A stretch of 64,000 bases of DNA from Acidobacteriota bacterium (lineage in GTDB: Bacteria > Acidobacteriota > Thermoanaerobaculia > UBA5066), in contig JAKOVQ010000003.1 in assembly GCA_029781975.1 (NCBI GenBank), forward strand, positions 62,001-126,000, in the 5' to 3' direction. The number at the start of each line of letters is the position of its first letter. Position 1 is the stretch's first letter. The notes beneath the pieces were generated by a model. It had not been told where the DNA came from. It made no database searches and worked only from the letters and a program-made list of their open reading frames with translations. Shown here piece after piece: positions 35,320 through 43,716 of this stretch. The translations under genes and the position numbers were made by a program.

Positions 35320-35330
35320 AGGAGGAGCCC

Positions 35331-36089
35331 GTGGCGATCACGCTCTCGCTCGAAGGAAAGGTCGCCCTCGTGACCGGGGGCTCGCAGGGGATCGGCGCGG
35401 CCGTGGCCAGGGCCCTGGCGTCGGCCGGCGCCCACGTCGTCGTCGCGGCCCGCAGCGAGGAGAAGGCCGCGGCCGTCGCGTCGGCGCTCGCGGGGTCCGG
35501 TGGGAGCGCGGAGCCGCTCCGGATGGACGTGGCCGACGCGGCGTCGGTCCAGGCGGGGATGAAGGCGCTGGCCGAGAGGCACGGCCGCCTCGACGTCCTC
35601 GTGAACAACGCCGGGATCACGGAGGACGGCCTCCTCCTGAGGATGTCGAAGGACGCCTGGGACCGGGTCCTGGCGACCGACCTGACGGGGGTCTTCCTGG
35701 TGACCCAGGAGGCCGTCAGGTTGATGATGAAGAAACGGATCCCGGGGCGTATCGTCAACGTCTCGTCGGTCGTGGGCCTCATGGGGAACCCGGGGCAGGC
35801 GAACTACGCCGCCGCCAAGGCCGGGATCGTCGGCTTCAGCATGTCGCTGGCCCGCGAGATCGGCTCGCGGGGGATCACGGTCAACGTCGTGGCGCCGGGC
35901 TACGTCGCCAGCGCCATGACCGACGCGCTCTCGGAGGACCAGCGGAAGGCGCTTTCGGAGAGAATCGTCCTCGGGCGCCTCGGCTCGGGGGAGGACGTGG
36001 CCGGGGCCGTTCTCTACCTCGCGTCCGACCTCGGAGCGTACGTGACGGGGACCGTCCTGAACGTCAGCGGGGGTCTCCTGATCCCCTGA
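35331..36089 (+). CDS. fabG: 3-oxoacyl-ACP reductase
   Basis: 252 residues, short-chain dehydrogenase. NADPH-binding GGSQGIGAAVARAL near 20, NNAGITEDGLLLRM, catalytic Ser in NVSSVVGLMGN and Tyr/Lys in GQANYAAAKAGIVGF, then the FabG ending LASDLGAYVTGTVLNVSGGL. GTG start at 35331 with GGAGGA 5 nt upstream. Reduces beta-ketoacyl-ACP in elongation. Confidence 0.97.
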   Translation: MAITLSLEGKVALVTGGSQGIGAAVARALASAGAHVVVAARSEEKAAAVASALAGSGGSAEPLRMDVADAASVQAGMKALAERHGRLDVLVNNAGITEDGLLLRMSKDAWDRVLATDLTGVFLVTQEAVRLMMKKRIPGRIVNVSSVVGLMGNPGQANYAAAKAGIVGFSMSLAREIGSRGITVNVVAPGYVASAMTDALSEDQRKALSERIVLGRLGSGEDVAGAVLYLASDLGAYVTGTVLNVSGGLLIP

Positions 36090-36161
36090 GACCCGCTTGA
36101 AATGGGGGCCAAAGCCGGGGAGAATGCCGCGGCTTCGGCCAGCCTTAAGGGAGGATTTCGG

Positions 36162-36407
36162 ATGTCGACTTCGATTGAGGAAAAGGTCAAGGGCATCATC
36201 GTCGAGCAGCTCGGCGTGCAGGCCGACGAGGTGAAGCCCGAGGCTTCGTTCGTGGACGACCTCGGCGCCGACTCGCTCGATACGGTGGAGCTGGTCATGG
36301 CCTTCGAGGAGGCGTTCGGCATCGAGATCCCGGACGAGGACGCGGAGAAGATCCAGAAGGTCAAGGACGCGGTCTCCTACATCGAGGGCCACGCCAAGTC
36401 GGCGTAG
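36162..36407 (+). CDS. acpP: Acyl carrier protein
   Basis: 81 residues, strongly acidic. The phosphopantetheine attachment Ser is in [19 protein letters not shown] (about residue 39). ATG at 36162 with a GGAGG site is preferred to an in-frame ATG at 36102. The 72-nt upstream spacer is AT-richer than its surroundings and could hold a separate promoter for the high expression ACP needs. Followed 12 nt later by fabF. Confidence 0.97.
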   Translation: MSTSIEEKVKGIIVEQLGVQADEVKPEASFVDDLGADSLDTVELVMAFEEAFGIEIPDEDAEKIQKVKDAVSYIEGHAKSA

Positions 36408-36419
36408 GGTCCCGGCCGC

Positions 36420-37685
36420 GTGACCTCAGCCCCCCTTCTCGACGGCCGGGGCCGTCGTCGCGTCGTCGTCACCGGGATCGGCCTCCTGTCGCCGGTCGGC
36501 CTGACGACGCGCGAGAACTGGGAAAGCCTCAAGGCGGGCCGGTCGGGGATCGGCCCCATCACCCGCTTCGACGCGGCGGACTACGCCTGCCGCATCGCGG
36601 GCGAGGTGAAGGGCTTCGACCCGGCGGCGGTCCTGGACAAGAAGGAGATCAAGAAGTTCGACACGTTCATCCACTACGCGGTCTCCGCCGCGAAGGAGGC
36701 CGTGGCCTCGTCCGGGCTCTCCGTCACGGAGGAGAACGCCGAGCGGGTGGGCGTCTGCGTCGGCTCGGGGATCGGCGGGCTCCCGCTGATCGAGGAGACG
36801 CACAAGAAGCTCCTCGAGCACGGGCCCCGCAGGATCAGCCCCTTCTTCATCCCGGGGCTGATCGCGAACATGTCGTCGGGCCTCATCTCCATCCTCACCG
36901 GCGCCAAGGGGCCCAACACGGCGACCGTCACCGCCTGCGCCACCTCGGCGCACGCCATCGGCGACGCGGTCAACATGATCCGGCACGGCGTCGCCGACGC
37001 CATGATCTGCGGCGGGACCGAGTCCGTCGTGACGCCCCTGGCGATCGGCGGCTTCGCCGCCATGCGCGCCCTCTCGACCCGGAACGACGACCCTCAGGCC
37101 GCCTCGCGGCCGTGGGACCGGGACCGCGACGGCTTCGTCCTCGGCGAAGGGGCGGGGATCCTCGTCCTCGAGGAGATGGAGCGGGCCCGCGCCCGGGGAG
37201 CGGAGGTCTTCTGCGAGGTGGTCGGCTACGGCCTCTCGGGGGACGCCTACCACATCTCCGCCCCGTCCGACGACGGCGACGGCCCGTTCCGCGTGATGCG
37301 GAACTGCCTCCTGGACGCCGCCGCCTCGCCCGACGAGGTCGACTACGTCAACGCGCACGGCACCTCGACGCCTCACGGCGACCGGATCGAGACGGTCGCC
37401 CTCAAGAGGCTCCTCGGGGAGCGGGCGCGGAGCGTCCCGGTCTCGTCCACGAAGTCGATGACGGGCCACCTCCTCGGGGCGGCCGGCGGCTACGAGGCGG
37501 GGGTCCTCGCTCTCGCGATCCGCGACGGCGTCCTCCCCCCGACGATCAACTACGTCACCCCGGATCCCGACTGCGACCTCGACTACGTCCCGAACCAGGC
37601 CCGGGAGGCGACGGTGCGGGTCGGCCTGACGAACTCCTTCGGGTTCGGCGGGACGAACGCCTGCCTGGCCATGCGGCGCGTCTGA
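36420..37685 (+). CDS. fabF: Beta-ketoacyl-ACP synthase II
   Basis: 421 residues. RRVVVTGIGLLSPVGLTTRENW at the N-terminus; catalytic Cys in VTACATSAHAIGDAV, His in NAHGTSTPHGD and His in KSMTGHLLGAAGGYE; C-terminal NSFGFGGTNACLAM. GTG start at 36420. Elongates acyl-ACP with malonyl-ACP; last gene of the fatty-acid operon. Confidence 0.97.
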   Translation: MTSAPLLDGRGRRRVVVTGIGLLSPVGLTTRENWESLKAGRSGIGPITRFDAADYACRIAGEVKGFDPAAVLDKKEIKKFDTFIHYAVSAAKEAVASSGLSVTEENAERVGVCVGSGIGGLPLIEETHKKLLEHGPRRISPFFIPGLIANMSSGLISILTGAKGPNTATVTACATSAHAIGDAVNMIRHGVADAMICGGTESVVTPLAIGGFAAMRALSTRNDDPQAASRPWDRDRDGFVLGEGAGILVLEEMERARARGAEVFCEVVGYGLSGDAYHISAPSDDGDGPFRVMRNCLLDAAASPDEVDYVNAHGTSTPHGDRIETVALKRLLGERARSVPVSSTKSMTGHLLGAAGGYEAGVLALAIRDGVLPPTINYVTPDPDCDLDYVPNQAREATVRVGLTNSFGFGGTNACLAMRRV

Positions 37686-37761
37686 GCGCGGCCCGGCCCG
37701 TCGGCGGGTCCTCGGGCAGGGTGAAACGCTCTATCCTTGCCGGACGGGAAGCCGGGAGACG

Positions 37762-39354
37762 ATGAAGGCCGAGGTCCTCCTCAAGCAGTTCTTCGAGGGT
37801 GCGCCCCGATACCGGTGGCTCGAGACCCTCGGCCGCGGGGGCGTCGGCGTCGTCTTCAAGGCGCGCGACCTCGAGCTCGACGAGGTCGTCGCCATCAAGG
37901 TCCTCTCCCCGGACCTGACCCGGGACGACCAGGAGACGATCCTCGCCCGCTTCAAGAGGGAGATCAACCTCAACCGGAAGATCAAGCACCCGAACGTCGC
38001 CCGGATGTACGACTTCGGGATGAGCGGCGAATACCCCTACATCACGATGGAGTTCATCCCCGGCCGCGACCTCTGGACCATCGTCCACGAGGACGGCCGG
38101 GTCCCTCCGGCGCAGGCGGTCCCCATCCTCCGCCAGATCGCACGGGGCACCGAGGCGGTGCACCGGCTCGGCATCGTCCACCGCGACCTCAAGTCCCAGA
38201 ACATCCTCGTCGACGGCAACGGAGCCGTCGCCATCCTCGACTTCGGGCTCGCGCGAGCGACGGTCAGCGAGTCGTTCACCCTCGACCACATCATCCTGGG
38301 GACGCCCCAGTACATGTCGCCGGAGCAGGCGTCGGGCAAGCCGGTCGACTCCCGCAGCGACATCTACTCCATCGGCATCATCGCCTTCGAGATGCTGACG
38401 GGGACCCTCCCGTTCACCGCCGACTCGCCGATCGCCGTGGCGATGATGCAGATCTCGGACCCGATCCCCGACAGCCTGAAGCACTTCCCCGAGATCTCGC
38501 CCGCGCTCCGGGGGATCGTGATGCGGTGCCTCGAGAAGCAGCCGGCGGCGCGCTTCGCGGCCGCCTCCGAGCTGGAAGGGGAGCTGGCGCTCCTCGAGGA
38601 GCTTCCCGTCCCGGACCGCGGGGTCGGGGAGAAGGTCCGGAGGGAAGGTTCCCCCGCCCCGCCGTCCGTCCCCGAGGGGGCCCGGACCGTCTCGACGGGG
38701 CTCCCGCGTCCGCCGATGCAGTCCCCGGCCACGGTCGCGGCTCCGGCGGCGCTCGGACCGCTCGCTCCCCCTGCTTCCCCCGTCCCGGCCGCCGTCCCCG
38801 AGGCTCCGCCGGGCGCCCCGAAGGCCGTCCCGCAGGCCCCCGCGAGGCCCGTCGCTCCCGTGCCGGCCGGCACGGTGCCTCCGCAGGGCTCCGTTCCCGC
38901 CCCCTCCGTCTCGCGGATGTCCTCGCCCAGGCGGGGACGCCTCCCGGTCGTCCTCCTCGTCTCCAGCGACGGCGCGGTCGCGTCGCAGTGGGCGCGCGTC
39001 CTGGAGGGGGCTGGCTGCCGGACGGCCGAGGCGCGCGGCGGCCAGGAGGCGCTCGAGGCGCTCGTCAAGAAGCCCGCGGACCTCGTGGTGATGGACGTGG
39101 CCCTTCCGGGCGGGATGGACGGTTTCGACGTCACGAGGATCGTCCGGTCGATGCCGAACCTCGCGGGGATGCCGGTGATCCTGACGGCGGAGCGGCTCGA
39201 GAGGAGCCAGTTCGCGTTCGGCTTGCAGTCGGGGGCGCACGACATCCTGTCGCGTCCCGTGGAGCCTCCGGTCCTCGTCGAGAAGGTCTGGAACGCGCTG
39301 CGAAAGCGCGGGTTCGCCGGCCGCGGACCGGGCGACGGCCCTCCTCCAGCCTGA
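37762..39354 (+). CDS. Ser/Thr protein kinase fused to a receiver domain
   Basis: 530 residues. The kinase domain (about 17-280) has glycine loop LGRGGVGVVFKARD, catalytic loop HRDLKSQNILVD near 140, DFGLA, and PQYMSPEQASG activation segment. A Pro/Ala/Ser-rich linker (about 290-390) leads to a receiver domain (about 395-515) with acceptor Asp in VVMDVALPGGMDG (near 445). The conserved switch Lys is replaced: the usual KP reads SRPVEPP. No membrane span, so the protein is cytoplasmic. A TATCCT hexamer at 37732 and a GGGAG site precede the start. It converges within 6 nt on the amidohydrolase gene. Confidence 0.93.
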   Translation: MKAEVLLKQFFEGAPRYRWLETLGRGGVGVVFKARDLELDEVVAIKVLSPDLTRDDQETILARFKREINLNRKIKHPNVARMYDFGMSGEYPYITMEFIPGRDLWTIVHEDGRVPPAQAVPILRQIARGTEAVHRLGIVHRDLKSQNILVDGNGAVAILDFGLARATVSESFTLDHIILGTPQYMSPEQASGKPVDSRSDIYSIGIIAFEMLTGTLPFTADSPIAVAMMQISDPIPDSLKHFPEISPALRGIVMRCLEKQPAARFAAASELEGELALLEELPVPDRGVGEKVRREGSPAPPSVPEGARTVSTGLPRPPMQSPATVAAPAALGPLAPPASPVPAAVPEAPPGAPKAVPQAPARPVAPVPAGTVPPQGSVPAPSVSRMSSPRRGRLPVVLLVSSDGAVASQWARVLEGAGCRTAEARGGQEALEALVKKPADLVVMDVALPGGMDGFDVTRIVRSMPNLAGMPVILTAERLERSQFAFGLQSGAHDILSRPVEPPVLVEKVWNALRKRGFAGRGPGDGPPPA

Positions 39355-39360
39355 CGCGAA

Positions 39361-40674
39361 TCAGGGGCGGCCGAGGAGCTCGAGGGCCGCCAGGGCGAGC
39401 GCGAGCGCGCCCGTCCGGACCGAGCCGGCCGGCTCCGGGGCGTAGCGCGGCGAGTGGAGCCCGGGGAGCGGCCGCCCGGTGCGGCGCGCGTCCTCGAGGA
39501 GCGCCGGGTCGACGGTCCCGCACCAGAGGAGGAGGGAGGGGATCCCCGCGCGGGCGAGCTCGCCGAAGTCCTCGCCCGCGAGGACGGGAGGCGTCTCCTC
39601 CACGCTCCCCTCGCCGAGCCTTCCCCGCAGGGAGGAGGCGACCCGCGCCGCCAGGGCGGGGTCGTTGTAGACGGCCGCCGTCCCCTCCGTCAGGGCCACC
39701 TCGGGCGGGGCCGGCGCCCCGGCCGCGGCGGCCTCGCAGGAGGCGACGCGCCTGATCCCGTCGAGGAGCCGCCGGCGGACCTCCTCGTCGAACGAGCGGA
39801 CCGTGAGGAGGAGGCGGGCCTCGTCCGGGATCACGTTGTAGGTCGTCCCCGCGAGGAACGCGCCGACCGTCACCACGGCAGGTGCCCGCGGGTCCGTCTC
39901 GCGCGAGACGAGCGTCTGCAGCGCCGTCACGATCCGGGCGCCGATCACCACGGGGTCGACGGTGACGTGCGGGTAGGCCCCGTGGCCCCCGCGCCCGTGG
40001 ACGACCACCTCGACCGAGTCGACGTTCGCGAACGCCCAGCCCGGCGTGACGCCGACCGTGCCAGTCGGGAGCTCCGGCGACGCGTGGAGCGCAAGGGCGG
40101 CTTCGGGCCGGGGAAACCGCTCCAGCAGGCCGTCGGCGAGGAGGGCGCGGGCTCCCGAGCCCCGCTCCTCGGCCGGCTGGCCCACGAAGAGCAGGGTCCC
40201 GGTCCAGCCCCCGGCGGCCGAGCCGGAGAGGAGCGCTGCCGCCCCGCACCAGGACGCCATGTGGACGTCGTGGCCGCAGGCGTGCATCACCGGGACCGAT
40301 CGCCCGTCGGGGTCCGTCGCGACGGCCCGGCTCCGGTAGGGGAGATCCGTCTCCTCGAGGACCGGGAGGGCGTCCATGTCCGTCCGCACCAGGACGACGG
40401 GGCCGCGCCCCCGCGCGAGGAGGCCGACCACGCCGTGCCCTCCGACCCCGCGCGTCACGGCGAAGCCGAGGCGCTCGAGCTCCGCCGCGAGCCGTCCCGC
40501 GGTCCGCGCCTCCGCGTTCGAGAGCTCGGGGGCCGCGTGCAGCTCGCGGTAGAGAGAGAGGAGCCCGGGGAGGATCGGATCGAGCGAGGCTGGCAGGTCG
40601 GGAGCGGCGGGCCGGGCAGGCGCGCGGGACCGCTCCCCGCGTCCCGACGCCTGGCCGTCGCGGGGCGGGCTCAT
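39361..40674 (-). CDS. M20-family amidohydrolase (IAA-amino acid/hippurate hydrolase type)
   Basis: 437 residues. The M20D signature is present: TDMDALPV with metal Asp, HACGHDVHMAS with Cys and His ligands, GQPAEERGSGARALLADG with catalytic/ligand Glu, HASPELPTGTV, a lid-domain region GRGGHGAYPHVTVDPV, GAFLAGTTYNVIPDEA and AGEDFGELA. It hydrolyses amide bonds of N-acyl amino acids or small peptides; the substrate is not readable. Its ATG overlaps the stop of the peptide-binding lipoprotein upstream, so uptake and hydrolysis of peptides may be coupled. Confidence 0.9.
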   Translation of the reverse strand: MSPPRDGQASGRGERSRAPARPAAPDLPASLDPILPGLLSLYRELHAAPELSNAEARTAGRLAAELERLGFAVTRGVGGHGVVGLLARGRGPVVLVRTDMDALPVLEETDLPYRSRAVATDPDGRSVPVMHACGHDVHMASWCGAAALLSGSAAGGWTGTLLFVGQPAEERGSGARALLADGLLERFPRPEAALALHASPELPTGTVGVTPGWAFANVDSVEVVVHGRGGHGAYPHVTVDPVVIGARIVTALQTLVSRETDPRAPAVVTVGAFLAGTTYNVIPDEARLLLTVRSFDEEVRRRLLDGIRRVASCEAAAAGAPAPPEVALTEGTAAVYNDPALAARVASSLRGRLGEGSVEETPPVLAGEDFGELARAGIPSLLLWCGTVDPALLEDARRTGRPLPGLHSPRYAPEPAGSVRTGALALALAALELLGRP

Positions 40675-42224
40675 CTCGGAGGAGCCGCCGGCCGGATGTC
40701 GGCCGCGAAGACGGCGAGGTCGAGACGCGGCGAGAAGGCGAGGCCCGACCGGACGCCGTAGGACCAGTCGGGGGAGTAGAGCGGGATGAGGGGCAGGTCC
40801 TCGAGCGCCTGTTTCCCGACGCGGGCGAGGAGGTCGTTCCGCAACGTCGCCTGCATCTCCTGGGCGGCCTTCTCGATCGCGTCGTCGACCGCGGCGTTGG
40901 CGTATCCGGAGGTGTTCTCGGCACCGAGGCCCTCGGCTCCTCCCCGGCTGTGGAGTACCGGCTCGTAGAGGCTGGAGGCGTCGCCCGTGGCGAAGCCCCA
41001 GGAGGCGAGGGCGAGGGGGACCTCGCCTCGCCTCATCCGGAGGTACAGCTCGGCCCAGGGGGTCACATCCACGGTCAGGCGGATCCCGACGTCCGCCAGC
41101 TGGCGGGCGATCTCGGCCCCGACGGCGCGGCCGCGCGGCGACACCGAGAGGACGCTTTCGATCCCCTGTCCGGCGCCCGCCTCGGCGAGGAGGCGGCGCG
41201 CCTCGGCCGGATCGGGCCCCCGCGACGATGCGAGGGGGTCGAACCCGAAGATGCCGCGAGGGACCAGCTGGCGGAGCGGACGCCCCTCGCCGCCCAGCCC
41301 GGCGCGGACGATCTGGTCGCGGTCGAGCGCCAGGTCGATGGCGCGCCGGACGCGCACGTCCTGGAACGGCGACGGCGCTCCCCCGGCGAGCGGCGTGAGG
41401 CGGCAGACGAGGAGCGAGGCGGCGAGGGTCGGCTGGCGGATCGACCGGAACCCGCTCGGGGCGGCCGCGCCGTCCGTGGGGACCGGGAACGGGGTGACGA
41501 CGTCCGCCCCGAGGCGGGCTTCGCGAAGGAGGGCCTCATCGTCCAGGGCCGGGACCGCCTCGAACCGGGAGAAGGCGGGACGGGTCCCCCAGTAGCGCTC
41601 GAACCGGAGGCCCGACAGCGTCACGCCCGACCCGGGGACGGGCTTGAGGTAGCGGTAGGGTCCCGTCCCGATCGGGTGGTCGATCTCGGCGTCCGGCACC
41701 GAGCGGGAGAGGATCGGCGTCTGCGCGAGCTTGGCGAGGAGGAGAGGGCGCGGACGGTCGGTCACGAGCTCCACCGTCGTCGCGTCGACGACGCGCACCT
41801 CCACGACCGACCTCACGTCCGCCTCCATGCGGGAATCGGGAATCGTCCGCCCCCGCCTGATGGTCCGCGCGACGTCCTCGGGTCCGAACGGGCTGCCGTC
41901 CTGGAAGACGACTCCGGGGCGGAGGCGGAAGCGCCAGACGGTCTCCGAAGGGTTCGACCACGTCAGGGCGAGCCGGGGGCGGATGGCGAGGTCCCCGTCG
42001 AAGTCGACGAGCCCCTCGTAGAAGTTCCCGAGGAGCGCGCGGGTCAGGTCCTCGGCGTGCCGTTGCGGGTCGAGCGTCACGGGCGTCCCGCCGACGACGA
42101 TCCTCAGGGTGCGGTCCTGCTCGCGCACCGGCCCGGAGCAGGCCAGGAACGCCGCGGTGACGGCCGCGGCGACCCCCGCGGCAGCCCTCGACGCTCGGGC
42201 CCGGTCCCCTCCCCCGGTCGGCAT
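40671..42224 (-). CDS. ABC-type peptide/solute-binding lipoprotein (SBP_bac_5)
   Basis: 517 residues from ATG 42224. Signal peptide with lipobox AAFLACSG predicts lipid anchoring in the periplasm. Family features: LDPQRHAEDLTRALLGNFYEGLVDFD, VWRFRLRPGVVFQDGSPFGPEDV, HPIGTGPYRYLKP, VRRAIDLALDRDQIV and the C-terminal LPLIPLYSPDW. No permease or ATPase genes adjoin, so transport partners lie elsewhere or it acts as a binding/sensing protein. TGGAAT (complement 42233-42238) lies 8 nt before the ATG. An alternative in-frame ATG at 42239 exists. Confidence 0.88.
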   Translation of the reverse strand: MPTGGGDRARASRAAAGVAAAVTAAFLACSGPVREQDRTLRIVVGGTPVTLDPQRHAEDLTRALLGNFYEGLVDFDGDLAIRPRLALTWSNPSETVWRFRLRPGVVFQDGSPFGPEDVARTIRRGRTIPDSRMEADVRSVVEVRVVDATTVELVTDRPRPLLLAKLAQTPILSRSVPDAEIDHPIGTGPYRYLKPVPGSGVTLSGLRFERYWGTRPAFSRFEAVPALDDEALLREARLGADVVTPFPVPTDGAAAPSGFRSIRQPTLAASLLVCRLTPLAGGAPSPFQDVRVRRAIDLALDRDQIVRAGLGGEGRPLRQLVPRGIFGFDPLASSRGPDPAEARRLLAEAGAGQGIESVLSVSPRGRAVGAEIARQLADVGIRLTVDVTPWAELYLRMRRGEVPLALASWGFATGDASSLYEPVLHSRGGAEGLGAENTSGYANAAVDDAIEKAAQEMQATLRNDLLARVGKQALEDLPLIPLYSPDWSYGVRSGLAFSPRLDLAVFAADIRPAAPPR

Positions 42225-42285
42225 GGACCGGCATTCCATCAGAGTGCGGGAGACGGCGCAATCGGAGGACGTGCCGCGTTCCGGC

Positions 42286-42315
42286 TTTACAACGGCTGGT
42301 CCGGGGCCGAACAAT
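42286..42315 (+). promoter_or_regulatory. Promoter for a probable leaderless mRNA
   Basis: TTTACA (42286-42291, 5 of 6 to the -35 consensus), an 18-nt spacer and AACAAT (42310-42315), then 7 nt to the GTG. No Shine-Dalgarno fits in the gap. This is the best supported of the leaderless-type promoters here, because the -35 is good. Confidence 0.55.
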
Positions 42316-42322
42316 CGGGCCC

Positions 42323-43282
42323 GTGATCGAGGAGGGCCCCGAGGCCGCCGGCTACTCGCCGGCCGAGATGCCGTCGGTCTCCGCCGGCGGCGGGGAGGCG
42401 GATCGCCCGACGATGCCGGGGCCCCAGCCCGACACCTTCTGGGAGGAGAGCGCCTCGGGCATCCGGCTCCTCAGCCGTCCGATCGTCGTGGACGGCCTGA
42501 AGGTCCGGAAGGCGCGCATCGAGCTGGCGCCGCGCGTCATCGAGTCGCGCGGGCAGCTCGTCGACGACTCGTACAGCGCGGTCGACTTCATGGCGTCGCA
42601 GTTCGTCCGCCTGTTCACGCTCGAGCAGCTCGTCATGTCGACGGTGGCGCTCCGCGTCCACATGCGGCGCTCCCGGGAGTTCCTCGAGCGGCGCCGGGTC
42701 CTGCACGAGAGCTGGACGACGGTCGCCCGCCGGCTGATGAAGCTTCGGGCGGAGGGCGAGCGGGTCCGCTGGCGCGCGGAGAGCCACGCCGAGAGGTGCC
42801 TCGAGGCGTCGGTCTGGACGGAGCCGAGGCCCGACGTCGAGGCGCTCCTGCGGCTCGAAGGAGAGGAGATCGCCGAGGTGCGGGCCGCGCTCGAGCGCGA
42901 GGCGGCGAGCGCGTGGGAAGCGTGGAGCGAGCTCGAGAAGGAGGACGCCATCCTCCTGAAGGCCGCCCCGTACTTCGACCAGACGAAGGACCTGCGGCAG
43001 CCCTACGTCCTCACCCTCGTCGCGCCGCGGGAGGACGGCGCGGGCCGCGTGGCGCGGAGCCTTTCGACCGCCATGCACACGCTGGTGCAGGCGCTGCAGA
43101 AGCCCCTCTCGAGGACCGACCAGATGCTCCTGGAGATCGCGTTCCGCCGGTGCATCCGCGACGCCGTTCCCGAGGAGGAGGCGCGGGACGTGGAGGGGTG
43201 GGAACGGCGCCTCCTCGAGCGCGCCGGGGCCGCCTACGCCCTCGAGTTCCCCTGGGCGGGACGGTTCGTCGACGGAAGCTGA
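42323..43282 (+). CDS. Hypothetical protein, 319 residues
   Basis: Not recognised. After a disordered N-terminus (about 1-40, Gly/Pro/Glu-rich) the protein is mainly helical and charged. A central stretch of long amphipathic helices with heptad-like spacing (about 105-215, for example RRSREFLERRRVLHESW and EEIAEVRAALEREAASAW) suggests a coiled coil or helical bundle. No membrane span or signal, only two Cys. Codon bias is like neighbouring genes. The start codon is GTG behind a leaderless-type promoter. It lies alone between a divergent peptide-binding gene and convergent small membrane protein. Confidence 0.65.
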   Translation: MIEEGPEAAGYSPAEMPSVSAGGGEADRPTMPGPQPDTFWEESASGIRLLSRPIVVDGLKVRKARIELAPRVIESRGQLVDDSYSAVDFMASQFVRLFTLEQLVMSTVALRVHMRRSREFLERRRVLHESWTTVARRLMKLRAEGERVRWRAESHAERCLEASVWTEPRPDVEALLRLEGEEIAEVRAALEREAASAWEAWSELEKEDAILLKAAPYFDQTKDLRQPYVLTLVAPREDGAGRVARSLSTAMHTLVQALQKPLSRTDQMLLEIAFRRCIRDAVPEEEARDVEGWERRLLERAGAAYALEFPWAGRFVDGS

Positions 43283-43292
43283 CGGGCGGCAG

Positions 43293-43344
43293 CCGCGGGT
43301 TCCCGCGGAGCTCGGCGGACTTCGGCGCGGACCCGCGAGTCCGC
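43293..43344. terminator. Hairpins between convergent genes
   Basis: Perfect inverted repeat ccgcggg-tt-cccgcgg (43293-43308) and gcggac-6 nt-gtccgc (43327-43344) in a 118-nt convergent gap. No T tract. Further GC self-complementarity follows to about 43385. Confidence 0.4.
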
Positions 43345-43400
43345 GTGCGGAGGGCCGGCTGGGCCGCTCGGCCCCGGGCCCGGCCCTTACGGGCGGATGC

Positions 43401-43643
43401 TCAACCGAGCCCGAGCCGGAGGGCGATCTCGCGGGCCCCCTTGAGGATCACGAGGACGAGCGGCGTGCCGTGGAGGACGAGGTCGAAGACGTCGATCGGC
43501 CGGCGCAACGTCCCCTGCGCGAGCATCTTCAGCTTCTCGACGAGGTGGGGCGTGCCCCCGAACGGAGCCAGGCCGAGGAGGACGGCGACGACGACGAGGA
43601 GGAGCCAGGGGACCCGGTCGAGGAACGCGCCTAGGGGGCCCAT
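43401..43643 (-). CDS. Small two-span membrane protein
   Basis: 80 residues from ATG 43643: MGPLGAFLDRVPW, a first span (LLLVVVAVLLGLAPF), the motif GGTPHLVEKLKMLAQGTLRRPIDVFDL, then a second hydrophobic segment (LVLHGTPLVLVILKGA). The same PHL-E-KLKML-G-L-RPID-FDL pattern occurs in short conserved proteins of many bacteria, sometimes labelled RND-transporter-related, with no known role. The match is from memory of the pattern. Confidence 0.65.
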   Translation of the reverse strand: MGPLGAFLDRVPWLLLVVVAVLLGLAPFGGTPHLVEKLKMLAQGTLRRPIDVFDLVLHGTPLVLVILKGAREIALRLGLG

Positions 43644-43703
43644 CGATCGATGATCCCACGGCGCCGCCCGAGAGGGCCAGGGCGGTCCGTCCGCGGAACG
43701 TGG

Positions 43704-43709
43704 TGAAAT
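43704..43709 (+). promoter_or_regulatory. -10-like hexamer for a probable leaderless mRNA
   Basis: TGAAAT, 7 nt before the GTG at 43717, with no Shine-Dalgarno between and no clear -35. Confidence 0.35.
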
Positions 43710-43716
43710 CCGTCCC

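Noticed and set aside
34845-35330. Alternative reading from ATG 34845 in the +1 frame as a real gene
   Set aside because: The translation is Arg/Gly/Asp/Pro-rich and patternless, while the other frame gives clear YbaK motifs.
42286-42291. TTTACA as part of a promoter for the divergent lipoprotein gene
   Set aside because: Orientation and spacing fit the + strand AACAAT hexamer, not the - strand gene, which has its own TGGAAT near its start.
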